Of a stretch of 39,701 nucleotides of DNA, positions 17,018-24,636 are shown piece after piece (the first letter of the stretch is position 1; every line of letters starts with the position of its first letter). Source of the DNA: Paraburkholderia solisilvae (GTDB taxonomy: Bacteria > Pseudomonadota > Gammaproteobacteria > Burkholderiales > Burkholderiaceae). The DNA is taken from the NCBI RefSeq assembly GCF_902859875.1, contig NZ_CADIKF010000063.1, positions 1 through 39,701 of the forward strand, given 5' to 3'. Under the pieces are notes generated by a model, which saw only the letters and a list, made by a program, of their open reading frames with translations, was not told the origin of the DNA and searched no databases. A program made the translations under genes and the position numbers.

Positions 17018-18115
17018 ATGCGGCGCGACCGTCTGCAGCAGTTCGTGCAGTTCCATGCGGTTATAGGTCATGCGCAGCGCGTCGCGCGGCGAGCATTGCC
17101 CCTTCGCGACGAGACTCGCGAGATGGTCGTTCAGGAGCCGCGACATGTTGTCTTCCTTGCGCTTCATGAAGTCGGATACGAACGGCAGCTTCACCGGGTC
17201 CGTGAGCAGCGCGCTCACCTGTTGCGCGTTGTTGAACAGCAGCTCGCTCGCGAGCACGAAATTCTCGCCGTCGAGCGTCGGCACGAGGCACTGGCAGACG
17301 ATGCCGATCAGCGAATTCGCGAGCGACGCCGCATAGCGTTCGCGCTGCTCGAGCGGGAAGAACGACAGCAGGCGCGTGAGTGTGCCGATGGCACTGCCCG
17401 TGTGCATCGTCGCGAGCACGAGGTGCCCGGATTCGCCGGCCTGCAGCGCGGTTTCGGCGGTCTCCGGGTCGCGCACCTCGCCGACCATGATCACATCCGG
17501 CTTTTGCCGCAGCGCTTCGCGCAGGCCGGCCGGAAAGCTGGGCGTGTCGGTCGGCACTTCGCGCTGAGACACGATCGACGAACGGCTCTCGAGCTCGTAT
17601 TCGATCGGCTCTTCGATCGTGATGATGTGGCTGTTGCGCGTGCGGTTGATGTGATCGAGCATCGACGCGATCGTCGTGGTCTTGCCGGAGCCGGTCGGGC
17701 CGGTGACCAGCACGAGGCCTTTCGCGCTGTCGATCATCGAGCGGATGTACGCGGGCAGGCCGAGCTTGTCGATCGGCAGCGGTTGCAGCGGCAGCCGGCG
17801 GATCGAGATGACGAGCTTGCGCCCGCCGTACGTGCGGTAGATGTTGCAGCGCAGGCGGCAGCGCGTCAGCACGAACGGCCGGTCGATCGCGCCACGTTGC
17901 AGCAGCGCTTCCCATTCGGGCTCGATGGACGCGAGCGTCGGCACCATCTCGTCGAACAGCACCGGTTCCTCGCCGACCGCGAGCCAGCCGCGCGGCGCCT
18001 TGATCATGATCGGACGGTCCTGCTCGATGTGGATATCCGTGAAGGTCTGGCGCAAATCGATCAGGTCGAGGATCTCGCGCGTGAGGTCGCGGCGTTCGTG
18101 GATCGGGACGGTCAT
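17015..18115 (-). CDS. pilT: PilT-like type IV pilus retraction ATPase
   Basis: The 366-residue product is a PilT/VirB11-type ATPase. Walker A (GPTGSGKTT) is near 138-146, Walker B (DVIMVGEVRDPETAE) near 204-218, and the His box (ATMHTGSAIGT) near 236. The IIT(I)EEPIEYE Asp box is present. It lacks the tetracysteine and long N-terminal domain of extension ATPases, so retraction (disassembly) is the likely role. It is transcribed towards the pil operon and away from sctC. Classical R64 has no such ATPase, so its pairing with a IVb operon is of note. The frame begins at TTG 18121, but ATG 18115 is the more likely start. Confidence 0.88.
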   Translation of the reverse strand: MTVPIHERRDLTREILDLIDLRQTFTDIHIEQDRPIMIKAPRGWLAVGEEPVLFDEMVPTLASIEPEWEALLQRGAIDRPFVLTRCRLRCNIYRTYGGRKLVISIRRLPLQPLPIDKLGLPAYIRSMIDSAKGLVLVTGPTGSGKTTTIASMLDHINRTRNSHIITIEEPIEYELESRSSIVSQREVPTDTPSFPAGLREALRQKPDVIMVGEVRDPETAETALQAGESGHLVLATMHTGSAIGTLTRLLSFFPLEQRERYAASLANSLIGIVCQCLVPTLDGENFVLASELLFNNAQQVSALLTDPVKLPFVSDFMKRKEDNMSRLLNDHLASLVAKGQCSPRDALRMTYNRMELHELLQTVAPH

Positions 18116-18204
18116 CGTCAATGCCTATCGAAGAAAGAGCGGAACAAGAACAGGAAAAGAAACGGGGTAGGAAATTCTCACATGAAACTATCAGGCAGGC
18201 CATC

Positions 18205-19974
18205 ATGAAGTGGACCGGAAAGCTCAACGCCGCCGCATTATGCGCGATGCTCGCGTGCGGCGCGCTGGCGCCCGCCGCGCACGCGGCCCCGGTGCACTGG
18301 AAAGCGTCGATCGTCGACTATGCGGCCGAGGGTAAGGATATCAACGACGTATTACGCGACTTCGGCGCGAGCCAGGGCATTCCGACGCGCATCGCGCAGG
18401 GCGTGAGCGGCAATGTGAGCGGCAAGTTCCATTTGCCGCCGCGGCGCTTTCTCGACATGCTCGCGGCGTCGTTCGGCTTCGTCTGGTACTACGACGGCGA
18501 GGTCCTCGACATCGTCCCCGCGACCGACCTGCAAAGCACGCTCGTGAAGCTCGACACCGCGGGCACCGCGGGGCTGCGCGATACGCTCGAGCGGATGCAT
18601 ATCGCGGACGAACGCTTTCCGATCGTCTACGACAGCGCGCAGGGCACCGCGCTCGTCAGCGGGCCGCCGCGCTACGTGCAAATGGTCACGCAGATCGCCG
18701 ACCGGCTCGACACGAACGAGTCGCGCCGCGGCGGCACGCAGGTGCGCGTATTTCCGCTCAATCACGCATGGGCGCAGGACCGGTCGGTGACGATCGACGG
18801 CCAGGACGTGACGTTGCAGGGTGTGGTGTCGGTGCTCAACGGCATCTATCATCCGCACCCGGCCAAAGATGGCGGCGAGAAGAAAGGGGCGAACCATCCG
18901 GACGACGGCGTCACGCGCAAGACGCCGATGAACGACGTCGAAGGCAACACCTACACGAGCCCGTACGTGGCGCCGCCGATTCCGGGCGGTTCGTCGGGCA
19001 GGGGGCTGCTCGGCGGCCTCAACGGCCAGCCGTCGCCGGCCGTGATGGAAGCGGTCGGCGGGCCGCCGCAGCCGGCGGCGAGCACGAGCCGCGCGCCGGC
19101 GCCCGACGATTCGCTGCCGGTGATCGTCGCGGACCAGCGCACCAACTCGGTGGTGATCCGCGACACCGGCGAGCGCATGACGCAATACGACAAGCTGATC
19201 GAGCGGCTCGACGTGAAGCCGCAGCTGATCGAAATCGAAGCGCACATCATCGAGATCGACGACACCGCGCTGCAGCAGCTCGGCATCGACTGGACCTTGC
19301 ACAACAGCCACCTCGACGTGCAGACCGGCAACGGGCTGCTGCCGCAAAGCACGTACAACGGCGGCACGATCACGCAGAATTTCGGCTCCACGACGCTGCC
19401 CGGCGGCGCGCTCGCGGCGGCATCGCCGGCGGGCGCATCGGTCGCGGCGGTGCTCGGCGACGCGGGCCGCTACCTGATGGCGCGCATCTCGGCGCTGCAG
19501 CAAAGCAATGCCGCCAAAGTCGACGCGAGCCCGAAGGTGGTCACGCTCAACAATATCGAAGCGGTGATGGACAACAAGACGCAGTTCTTCGTGCCGGTGT
19601 CCGGCTACACCGCAGGCGACCTGTATAGCGTATCGACCGGCATTTCGCTGCGCGTGCTGCCGATGGTCGTGGAGGAGGGCGGACAAACGCATATCAAGCT
19701 CGACGTCGCGATTCAGGATGGCGAACTGACGTCGCAGACGGTCAGCAACCTGCCGGTGATCCAGCGCAGCAATATCAACACGCAGGCTTTTATCGACGAA
19801 GGACAGGCGCTGCTGATCGCGGGCTACCGCGCGGACAGCGATTCGAACGGCGTGACCGGCGTGCCGGGCCTGTCGAAGATTCCGGTGATCGGCGCGCTGT
19901 TCAGAACCGACAACCGGTCGAAAAGCCATATGGAGCGGCTGTTCCTGCTGTCGCCGCGCGTCATTTCACCTTAA
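18205..19974 (+). CDS. sctC: T3SS outer-membrane secretin SctC (HrcC)
   Basis: The 589-residue product has a signal peptide (cleavage likely after AHA, residue 27). N0/N1 domains follow (FLDMLAASFGFVWYYDGEVLDIVP is the N0 hallmark segment of SctC, here in parts). An N3 domain with LPVIVADQRTNSVVIRD leads to a C-terminal secretin barrel with KIPVIGALFR near 557 and the terminal ERLFLLSPRVISP. It forms the T3SS outer-membrane ring. In Xanthomonas and Ralstonia hrcC lies with the other hrp operons, after hrcT; here it sits beside the pilus genes and heads an operon with a two-component system. ATG 18205 starts the signal peptide; the frame opens at 18121 with a charged stretch unlike a signal. 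Confidence 0.93.
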   Translation: MKWTGKLNAAALCAMLACGALAPAAHAAPVHWKASIVDYAAEGKDINDVLRDFGASQGIPTRIAQGVSGNVSGKFHLPPRRFLDMLAASFGFVWYYDGEVLDIVPATDLQSTLVKLDTAGTAGLRDTLERMHIADERFPIVYDSAQGTALVSGPPRYVQMVTQIADRLDTNESRRGGTQVRVFPLNHAWAQDRSVTIDGQDVTLQGVVSVLNGIYHPHPAKDGGEKKGANHPDDGVTRKTPMNDVEGNTYTSPYVAPPIPGGSSGRGLLGGLNGQPSPAVMEAVGGPPQPAASTSRAPAPDDSLPVIVADQRTNSVVIRDTGERMTQYDKLIERLDVKPQLIEIEAHIIEIDDTALQQLGIDWTLHNSHLDVQTGNGLLPQSTYNGGTITQNFGSTTLPGGALAAASPAGASVAAVLGDAGRYLMARISALQQSNAAKVDASPKVVTLNNIEAVMDNKTQFFVPVSGYTAGDLYSVSTGISLRVLPMVVEEGGQTHIKLDVAIQDGELTSQTVSNLPVIQRSNINTQAFIDEGQALLIAGYRADSDSNGVTGVPGLSKIPVIGALFRTDNRSKSHMERLFLLSPRVISP

Positions 19975-19990
19975 CGGCGAGGGAGCGCAC

Positions 19991-21076
19991 TTGAACTTCG
20001 AGCCACGCGTTGCCGACGACGCGATCCGGCGCATGCGCGCCACGCTCGCGGGCTTGCCGTGCGGCGTGATTGTGCTCGGCGCGGCGGGCGACGTGCTCGA
20101 CGCGAGCGCGCGCGCGCTCGACATGCTGCAGATGACGCTGCCCGTCGGCGCCGATTTCGCCGAGGCGCTCTCCGAGCGCTTCGAGATGACCGAGGTGCTG
20201 CGCCCGTCGGATCTCGCGCGCGGCGTCGATCTGCGCGTCGACGAGACGACGCTGTGGCTGCAGGCTAGCGCCGCGGCGGGCGCCGCCGGTTCCGTCGTCG
20301 CGGTGAGCGACGTGACGGCGTTCGCGCACGCGGTCGACGAGCGCGCGATGTCGTTGCGCTTCCTGCTGCACGATCTGCGCTCGCCGCTCAATTCGATCAG
20401 CGCGCTCACGCAGCTCGACGCGAGCGACCCCGAGGCGTTCGAGCGCTGCGGCGGCATGCAGCAGATCACGCAGCTCGCGCGCTACGTGCTGTCGCTCGGC
20501 GAGCAGTTCATCTTCACGTCGGTCGCCGAGCATCTGCATGCGCGCGATTTCAAGCGTTTCGATCTGCGTGCGACGGTGCGCCAGATCATCTCGCAGCTCG
20601 AAGTGACCGCGCTTTACTGCGGCGTCGCGCTGCAATTGTGGCTCTCCGACAGCTCGCCGGTATGGGTGAGCGGCATGCGCAACTTCGTCGCGCGCGCGAT
20701 TCAGAACGTGATCGACAACGCGGTGCGCGTGTCGCCGCGCGGCGAAGCGGTGACGGTATCGCTGCGGCACGCGGGCGGCTTTGTCGAAGTGCTCGTCGAC
20801 GACCGCGCGGGAGGTCTGCCGGGACTCGCGGAAGGCGCGCGCCTCACCAGTTTCGACAAGCTCGGCCGAAAAACCGCGACCGGCTTCGGCCTCGGGCTCA
20901 AGCTCGCCGTGCAGATCGTCGAGTTGCACGGCGGGTCGCTGTATGCCGAATTGAACGGCGCCGGCGGCACGCTGTTCGTGTTGTGTTTGCCGTGCCTGAA
21001 TCCGGGCGCGGCGAAGAGCGCGCCCGCATCGCTCGTCGATGCGGATCGCGCGCTGCATGCGTCGCGTCGCCCGTGA
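19991..21076 (+). CDS. Soluble sensor histidine kinase downstream of sctC
   Basis: The 361-residue kinase has a PAS-like N-terminal part (about 15-110), a dimerisation/phosphoacceptor motif FLLHDLRSPLN (His near 127), an N box QNVIDNA (near 238) and a G box FGLGLKLAV (near 299). No transmembrane helix is seen, so it should sense a cytoplasmic signal or a partner. The start is TTG 19991, with GGGAG a few bases upstream, 16 bp after sctC. The response regulator gene follows at 21111. Co-transcription with sctC suggests that it links secretion-apparatus status to gene control; this is inference. Confidence 0.88.
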   Translation: MNFEPRVADDAIRRMRATLAGLPCGVIVLGAAGDVLDASARALDMLQMTLPVGADFAEALSERFEMTEVLRPSDLARGVDLRVDETTLWLQASAAAGAAGSVVAVSDVTAFAHAVDERAMSLRFLLHDLRSPLNSISALTQLDASDPEAFERCGGMQQITQLARYVLSLGEQFIFTSVAEHLHARDFKRFDLRATVRQIISQLEVTALYCGVALQLWLSDSSPVWVSGMRNFVARAIQNVIDNAVRVSPRGEAVTVSLRHAGGFVEVLVDDRAGGLPGLAEGARLTSFDKLGRKTATGFGLGLKLAVQIVELHGGSLYAELNGAGGTLFVLCLPCLNPGAAKSAPASLVDADRALHASRRP

Positions 21077-21110
21077 GACACCGCATGCTTATCCTGATCG
21101 AGGGACGACG

Positions 21111-21932
21111 ATGAAACTGCTGCCGGCTGTGCCGATGCGCATACTGCTTGTCGAAGACGACGTCGCGCACCACGCGCTGTTGAATGCGTGGCTGAAGGCC
21201 GAGGGCTACCACGTCGACGCGTTTCACAACGGGCTCGAAGCGCAGCAATACCTGGCCGATCATTGGGCCGACCTGGCGATACTCGACTGGGACGTGCCCG
21301 GCGTCGCCGGCGACCGGCTGCTGCACAAGATTCGCGGCCGCTCGCAGTCGTCGATGGCGGTAATTTTTCAGACCGTGCATGCGGACGAGTCGGATATCGT
21401 GCAGATTCTCGACGCCGGCGCGGACGATTATCTGATCAAGCCATTCGACCGCCAGGTGCTGCTCGCCCGCGTGCGCGCGCTGTTGCGCCGCGCGACGCCC
21501 GCGAGCGCGCAGGGCCGCCGGATGATGCTGAAGGACGCCGTGCTCGACCAGCACGCGCGCGCGCTCGTGATCGCCGACGTCGCCCATCCGCTCGGCACGA
21601 AAGAATTCGACATCCTGTGGCATCTGGCGCGCCATCAGGGCGCGGTCGTGCTGCGCCAGGATCTGATGAGCGTCGTGTGGGGCTGGGACGCGGCGGTGCA
21701 AAGCCGTTCGGTCGACATGTACGTGAGCCGGCTGCGCGCGAAACTGAAGGCAGTGGGCCTCGGCTGGAACGTGCAGTCGGTCTATGCGACCGGTTATCGG
21801 CTCACGCTGAATCCGGATGCGCCCGATGCGGCCGCCGCCGATGTCCCCGATACTCCGGCTGCTTCCAGTGCGGCCGGCCAACCGCAGGATCCGGACGCCG
21901 CGCCGGATTCCGGCTCCCGGTCGCCGTCATGA
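21111..21932 (+). CDS. OmpR/PhoB-family response regulator
   Basis: The 273-residue product has a receiver domain (acidic residues in VEDD, phospho-acceptor Asp59 in AILDWDVPG, conserved Lys in LIKPFD near 109). A winged-helix DNA-binding domain covers about 140-230 (TKEFDILWHLARHQG, VDMYVSRLRAKLK, YATGYRL). About 38 residues of Pro/Ala/Asp/Ser-rich tail follow, which is unusual for the family. It pairs with the kinase just upstream. Its OmpR type is that of HrpG, the master T3SS regulator in Xanthomonas and Ralstonia, but HrpG orthology is not shown. GAGGGACGACG precedes ATG 21111; the end overlaps the next gene as ATGA. Confidence 0.9.
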   Translation: MKLLPAVPMRILLVEDDVAHHALLNAWLKAEGYHVDAFHNGLEAQQYLADHWADLAILDWDVPGVAGDRLLHKIRGRSQSSMAVIFQTVHADESDIVQILDAGADDYLIKPFDRQVLLARVRALLRRATPASAQGRRMMLKDAVLDQHARALVIADVAHPLGTKEFDILWHLARHQGAVVLRQDLMSVVWGWDAAVQSRSVDMYVSRLRAKLKAVGLGWNVQSVYATGYRLTLNPDAPDAAAADVPDTPAASSAAGQPQDPDAAPDSGSRSPS

Positions 21933-23290
21933 ACGCGGCCCGTTTGCGTCACCTCGCCTTGCGTGCCGCCGCGGCGGCCGCCTTCGCCGGCGCCACGCAT
22001 GCGCAGGCCGCGAGCGTCGACTGGAGCGGGAACCGCTTCGTCTATGCGACCAACGGCAGCAGCGTGGCTGACGTGCTGAACGTGTTCGCGGCGGGTGAGC
22101 ACGTGCCGCTGCGGGTGAGCGAGCCGGTCGCCGGCATCGTCAGCGGCCGGTTTGCGATGCCGCCGCAACAGTTTCTCGATACCTTGTGCAACGCGTATGG
22201 GCTCGTCTGGTACTACGACGGCGCCGCGTTGCAGGTGTCGCCGGCCAACGCGCAGCAGCGCATCGCGATGCGGCCGAATTTCATGTCGCCGCATGCGCTC
22301 GTCGCGGCGCTCGATCGCTCGGGCGTGACCGATGCGCATTTTCCGCCGCAAGTCGACGACGTCGCGCATACGGTCCGCGTGCAGGGGCCGGCCTCGTACG
22401 TCGAACGGATGCGCGCCGCCGCGCGGCGTTTCGAAGACGACGCGCGCGCGCATGTGCGCACGACGGTGCGCATCGTCCGGCTCACGGTCGCGACCGCGGC
22501 GGACCAGACCCGCACGTTCGATGGCCGCACGATGACCGTGCCCGGCGCCGCGACGCTGCTGCGCCGGCGCTTCCAGCATCGCGCGGGCGATCTCCGCGAA
22601 ACGGCTGCGCCTGAAACTGCGCAGGCGGACCCGGTCGTCGAATTCGATGCACCGCTGCCGGTCATCGAGGCCGACGCGGTGACCAACTCGATCCTGATTC
22701 GCGACAAGCCCGAGCGGATCGACGGCGACGGCATGCTCGTCGCGGACCTCGACGTTCGGCCTGCACTGGTGTCGGTGCAGACGTGGGTCGTCGACGTCGA
22801 CCCGCAGGCGCTTGCCGCGCTGCAGCCGGCGCTCGCCGCGCCACGCGCGGCGCCGGCCGGCGAGGCCGCGCAAGCGGCGTTCATGACCGTCGCGGACGGC
22901 GGCCATGCGTTGCTCGCGCAACTCGACGCGCTTCAGGCGGCGCGGCATGCGCGGCTCGAACTTGCGCGCACCGCGTTGACGCTCGACGGGTCGGCCGCGG
23001 TGATCGACCGGCACGAAGCGCGTCTTGCGCAGCGTGACGGCGACGCGGGCGGCGGCGATGACGCCGCGCTCGATCTGTGGATGTCGGTGCAGCCTGCGCT
23101 CAGCGGACCGGCGTCGGCGCCACGCATCGGCTTGCGCGTGGAGCTCGGCGAGGATGGCGAGCCGAACCGGCATCGCATCGTCGAGACGAATGTCGCGCCC
23201 GGCGACGGCGTGGCGATCGCGGCGCCGCCGTCGGACGACCCGCACGCGCCGCGGCGTCTTGTGCTGCTGGTGCCGCGCATTGCCGGCTGA
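21929..23290 (+). CDS. Second SctC-like protein with degenerate secretin domain
   Basis: The 453-residue product has a signal peptide (about 1-27) and matches the neighbouring SctC along its length. The shared segments are FLDTLCNAYGLVWYYDG (SctC: FLDMLAASFGFVWYYDG), LPVIEADAVTNSILIRD (SctC: LPVIVADQRTNSVVIRD), LDVRPALV and the final RRLVLLVPRIAG (SctC: ERLFLLSPRVISP). N0, N1 and N3 domains are therefore kept. The barrel region is about 90 residues shorter and lacks the VPxxxxLF secretin signature, so it probably cannot form a channel alone. It is the last gene of the sctC-kinase-regulator operon and overlaps the regulator by 4 bp. It may be a decaying duplicate or a periplasmic partner. The open frame with good periodicity argues against a pseudogene. 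Confidence 0.82.
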   Translation: MNAARLRHLALRAAAAAAFAGATHAQAASVDWSGNRFVYATNGSSVADVLNVFAAGEHVPLRVSEPVAGIVSGRFAMPPQQFLDTLCNAYGLVWYYDGAALQVSPANAQQRIAMRPNFMSPHALVAALDRSGVTDAHFPPQVDDVAHTVRVQGPASYVERMRAAARRFEDDARAHVRTTVRIVRLTVATAADQTRTFDGRTMTVPGAATLLRRRFQHRAGDLRETAAPETAQADPVVEFDAPLPVIEADAVTNSILIRDKPERIDGDGMLVADLDVRPALVSVQTWVVDVDPQALAALQPALAAPRAAPAGEAAQAAFMTVADGGHALLAQLDALQAARHARLELARTALTLDGSAAVIDRHEARLAQRDGDAGGGDDAALDLWMSVQPALSGPASAPRIGLRVELGEDGEPNRHRIVETNVAPGDGVAIAAPPSDDPHAPRRLVLLVPRIAG

Positions 23291-23335
23291 TGTTGTTGCT
23301 GATGTTGTCGCCGAGGTTGCTGCTGACGTTGCCGG
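23288..23335 (+). repeat. 12-bp tandem repeat beginning at the stop codon of the second SctC-like gene
   Basis: The units TGATGTTGTTGC, TGATGTTGTCGC, CGAGGTTGCTGC and TGACGTTGCCGG follow at an exact 12-bp period. The first starts with the stop codon, and three of the four supply in-frame TGA codons. Placement and period match the repeats after livF and the PilT-like gene, though the sequence differs. Confidence 0.85.
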
Positions 23336-23350
23336 CCGGTATAGCCGGCA
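23330..23350. terminator. Hairpin between convergent genes
   Basis: TGCCGGC and GCCGGCA form a 7-bp stem around a 7-nt loop, between the second SctC-like gene and the end of the convergent T3SS operon. There is no U-tract; a bidirectional terminator is possible. Confidence 0.45.
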
Positions 23351-23398
23351 GATCCACCCGCGCAGCGCAGCCGCGGCCCGTTCAGCGCGGCGCCCGCG

Positions 23399-23854
23399 CT
23401 AGGCGCGCAGCCACATGTAATTGCCCGACGCGATGCCCTCGAACATCTCGTCGCCGGATTCGAGGATATTGTTGCGCCAGTAACGGCCATGCTCCGCATA
23501 GTGCGTGAAGATGTCCGCGAGGTATTCGCCGGTAATTTCCGGGCCCATCGGCACGTGCACGAGCAGCACGATGCTGCCGGCGTCGGCGTCGAGCCCGAGT
23601 TGCGCCTGGTCCTGCGCGTAGATCAACAGGTTCGCTTCGAGCATCATCCGGAAGATGACGAGCGTGCGTCCCGCGGTGATCGCGCCGTAGTGGAAGCAGA
23701 CATAGAGCGAGTCGGGATCGTTCTCGAAGTGATCGAGTCGCACATCGAAGCCTTCGATCTCGATCGTCTGCGTCTCGACCACGTAGTCGGCATCGGGCAA
23801 GCCGACGACGTCGCAGACTTCGTGAACCAGTTCGACGTAGCGTTCCCTGCTCAT
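23399..23854 (-). CDS. hpaB: HpaB-type T3SS export chaperone (CesT fold)
   Basis: The 151-residue acidic protein has the size and layout of Xanthomonas HpaB (156 residues), a CesT-fold general chaperone that guides effectors to the T3SS and sets export order. The N-terminal helix (MSRERYVELVHEVCDVVGLP) is followed by beta strands (VETQTIEIEGFDVRLDHFE), as in class I chaperones, then helices in EANLLIYAQDQAQLGLD. It closes the leftward operon exactly where hpaB lies in Xanthomonas, after hrpE. Synteny carries much of the call. No clear ribosome-binding site is seen at ATG 23854. Confidence 0.82.
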   Translation of the reverse strand: MSRERYVELVHEVCDVVGLPDADYVVETQTIEIEGFDVRLDHFENDPDSLYVCFHYGAITAGRTLVIFRMMLEANLLIYAQDQAQLGLDADAGSIVLLVHVPMGPEITGEYLADIFTHYAEHGRYWRNNILESGDEMFEGIASGNYMWLRA

Positions 23855-23968
23855 GGTATGGAAGGTGTTTGGCGATGGGTCGGGTGAAGAACAGGCGGGG
23901 CACGGAGCCGGGTACCGCGCATCCCGTTTCCGTGCCCGCGCGGTGAAGCAGCGGGACGAACCTGACGC

Positions 23969-24175
23969 TTACTGGCCCTTGGCGGCATCGGCGATGTTCT
24001 TGGCGCCGTTGTTGCCGACCGATGCGACCGCCGACGTGGCCTGCTGCTCCATGTTGATCTGCATCGACGCCATCGTCATCGCATTGTTCTGGTCGGCCAT
24101 CTGCTGCATCTGGCCGATCATCGACGAGTTCAGGCTGCCGGCGTCCGAAACGCCCGAGGCGGTGATTGAGGACAT
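23969..24175 (-). CDS. hrpE: Hrp pilus / needle subunit candidate (HrpE-like, SctF)
   Basis: This 68-residue protein has no cysteine or aromatic residue and is rich in Met, Gln, Asn, Ala and Ser. The middle is helix-forming (IGQMQQMADQNNAMTMASMQ) and the end is NIADAAKGQ. Such small Gln/Met/Ala-rich helical proteins form Hrp pili or T3SS needles. Its place between hrpD6 and hpaB is that of hrpE (Xanthomonas) and hrpY (Ralstonia). It is shorter than HrpE (about 93) or HrpY (about 83), which leaves some doubt. GGAGAG lies 5 bp before ATG 24175. A 183-bp gap with a strong hairpin separates it from hrpD6. Confidence 0.75.
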   Translation of the reverse strand: MSSITASGVSDAGSLNSSMIGQMQQMADQNNAMTMASMQINMEQQATSAVASVGNNGAKNIADAAKGQ

Positions 24176-24319
24176 GTTTCTCTCCGTGAAGAAGTTGAGG
24201 TTGAAAGTACAGGTACTGCAAGCGTGGAAAGCACTGCCGGTCAAACGCGGTTGAAAGATCAACCGGGGTACTGCATCTGCCTGACTGCGCCGCCCGGAAG
24301 GCGGGTGTTGCGGTGTTGC

Positions 24320-24358
24320 CGGGTGGGCCGCCGCCGCTCGCGGCATGCGGCCCACCCG
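24320..24358 (-). terminator. Strong hairpin between hrpD6 and hrpE
   Basis: A perfect 12-bp stem (CGGGTGGGCCGC / GCGGCCCACCCG) with a 15-nt loop abuts the hrpD6 stop codon. There is no U-tract. It could attenuate transcription, or protect the 3' end of the upstream message so that hrpE is expressed differently from upstream genes. Confidence 0.55.
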
Positions 24359-24619
24359 TCAGTACGCGGTACTGCGCGCGCTGCGGCGCTCGCTCAACGT
24401 CAGCACGATGCGCCGGGCGGCGATCATGCCGCGATACAGCTTCTGCAACTCGGCGCGTTCGGCGTCGTCGGCTGCGGACTGCGTCGCGGCGCTGATGCAC
24501 CGCGCCGTTTCGTCGAACGCGGCGGCGATGCGCGCGACGCGCTGGTGGCCGTCCGGCGCGGCAAGCGTCGCGTCGAGCGTGTTCAGATCCTGTGCGATGG
24601 GTAGCAATGCGTCGTACAT
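24359..24619 (-). CDS. hrpD6: HrpD6-like small T3SS protein
   Basis: The 86-residue, all-helical protein has no membrane segment (ELQKLYRGMIAARRIVLTL is its C-terminal helix). Position between sctD and the pilin gene, and size, match hrpD6 of Xanthomonas and hrpX of Ralstonia. HrpD6 is needed for T3SS function and affects hrp expression in Xanthomonas. An alternative is a YscE/EscE-type needle co-chaperone, which has similar size and helicity. AAGGA precedes ATG 24619 at 6 bp; sctD ends 17 bp upstream. Confidence 0.68.
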   Translation of the reverse strand: MYDALLPIAQDLNTLDATLAAPDGHQRVARIAAAFDETARCISAATQSAADDAERAELQKLYRGMIAARRIVLTLSERRSARSTAY

Positions 24620-24636
24620 GTCGGTTCCTTGTCGGT

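Noticed and set aside
16190..18208. Open frame of 672 codons spanning the pilV end and the PilT-like gene.
   Set aside because: It crosses two real genes in another frame and on the other strand, and is extremely Arg-rich, as expected for a shadow frame.
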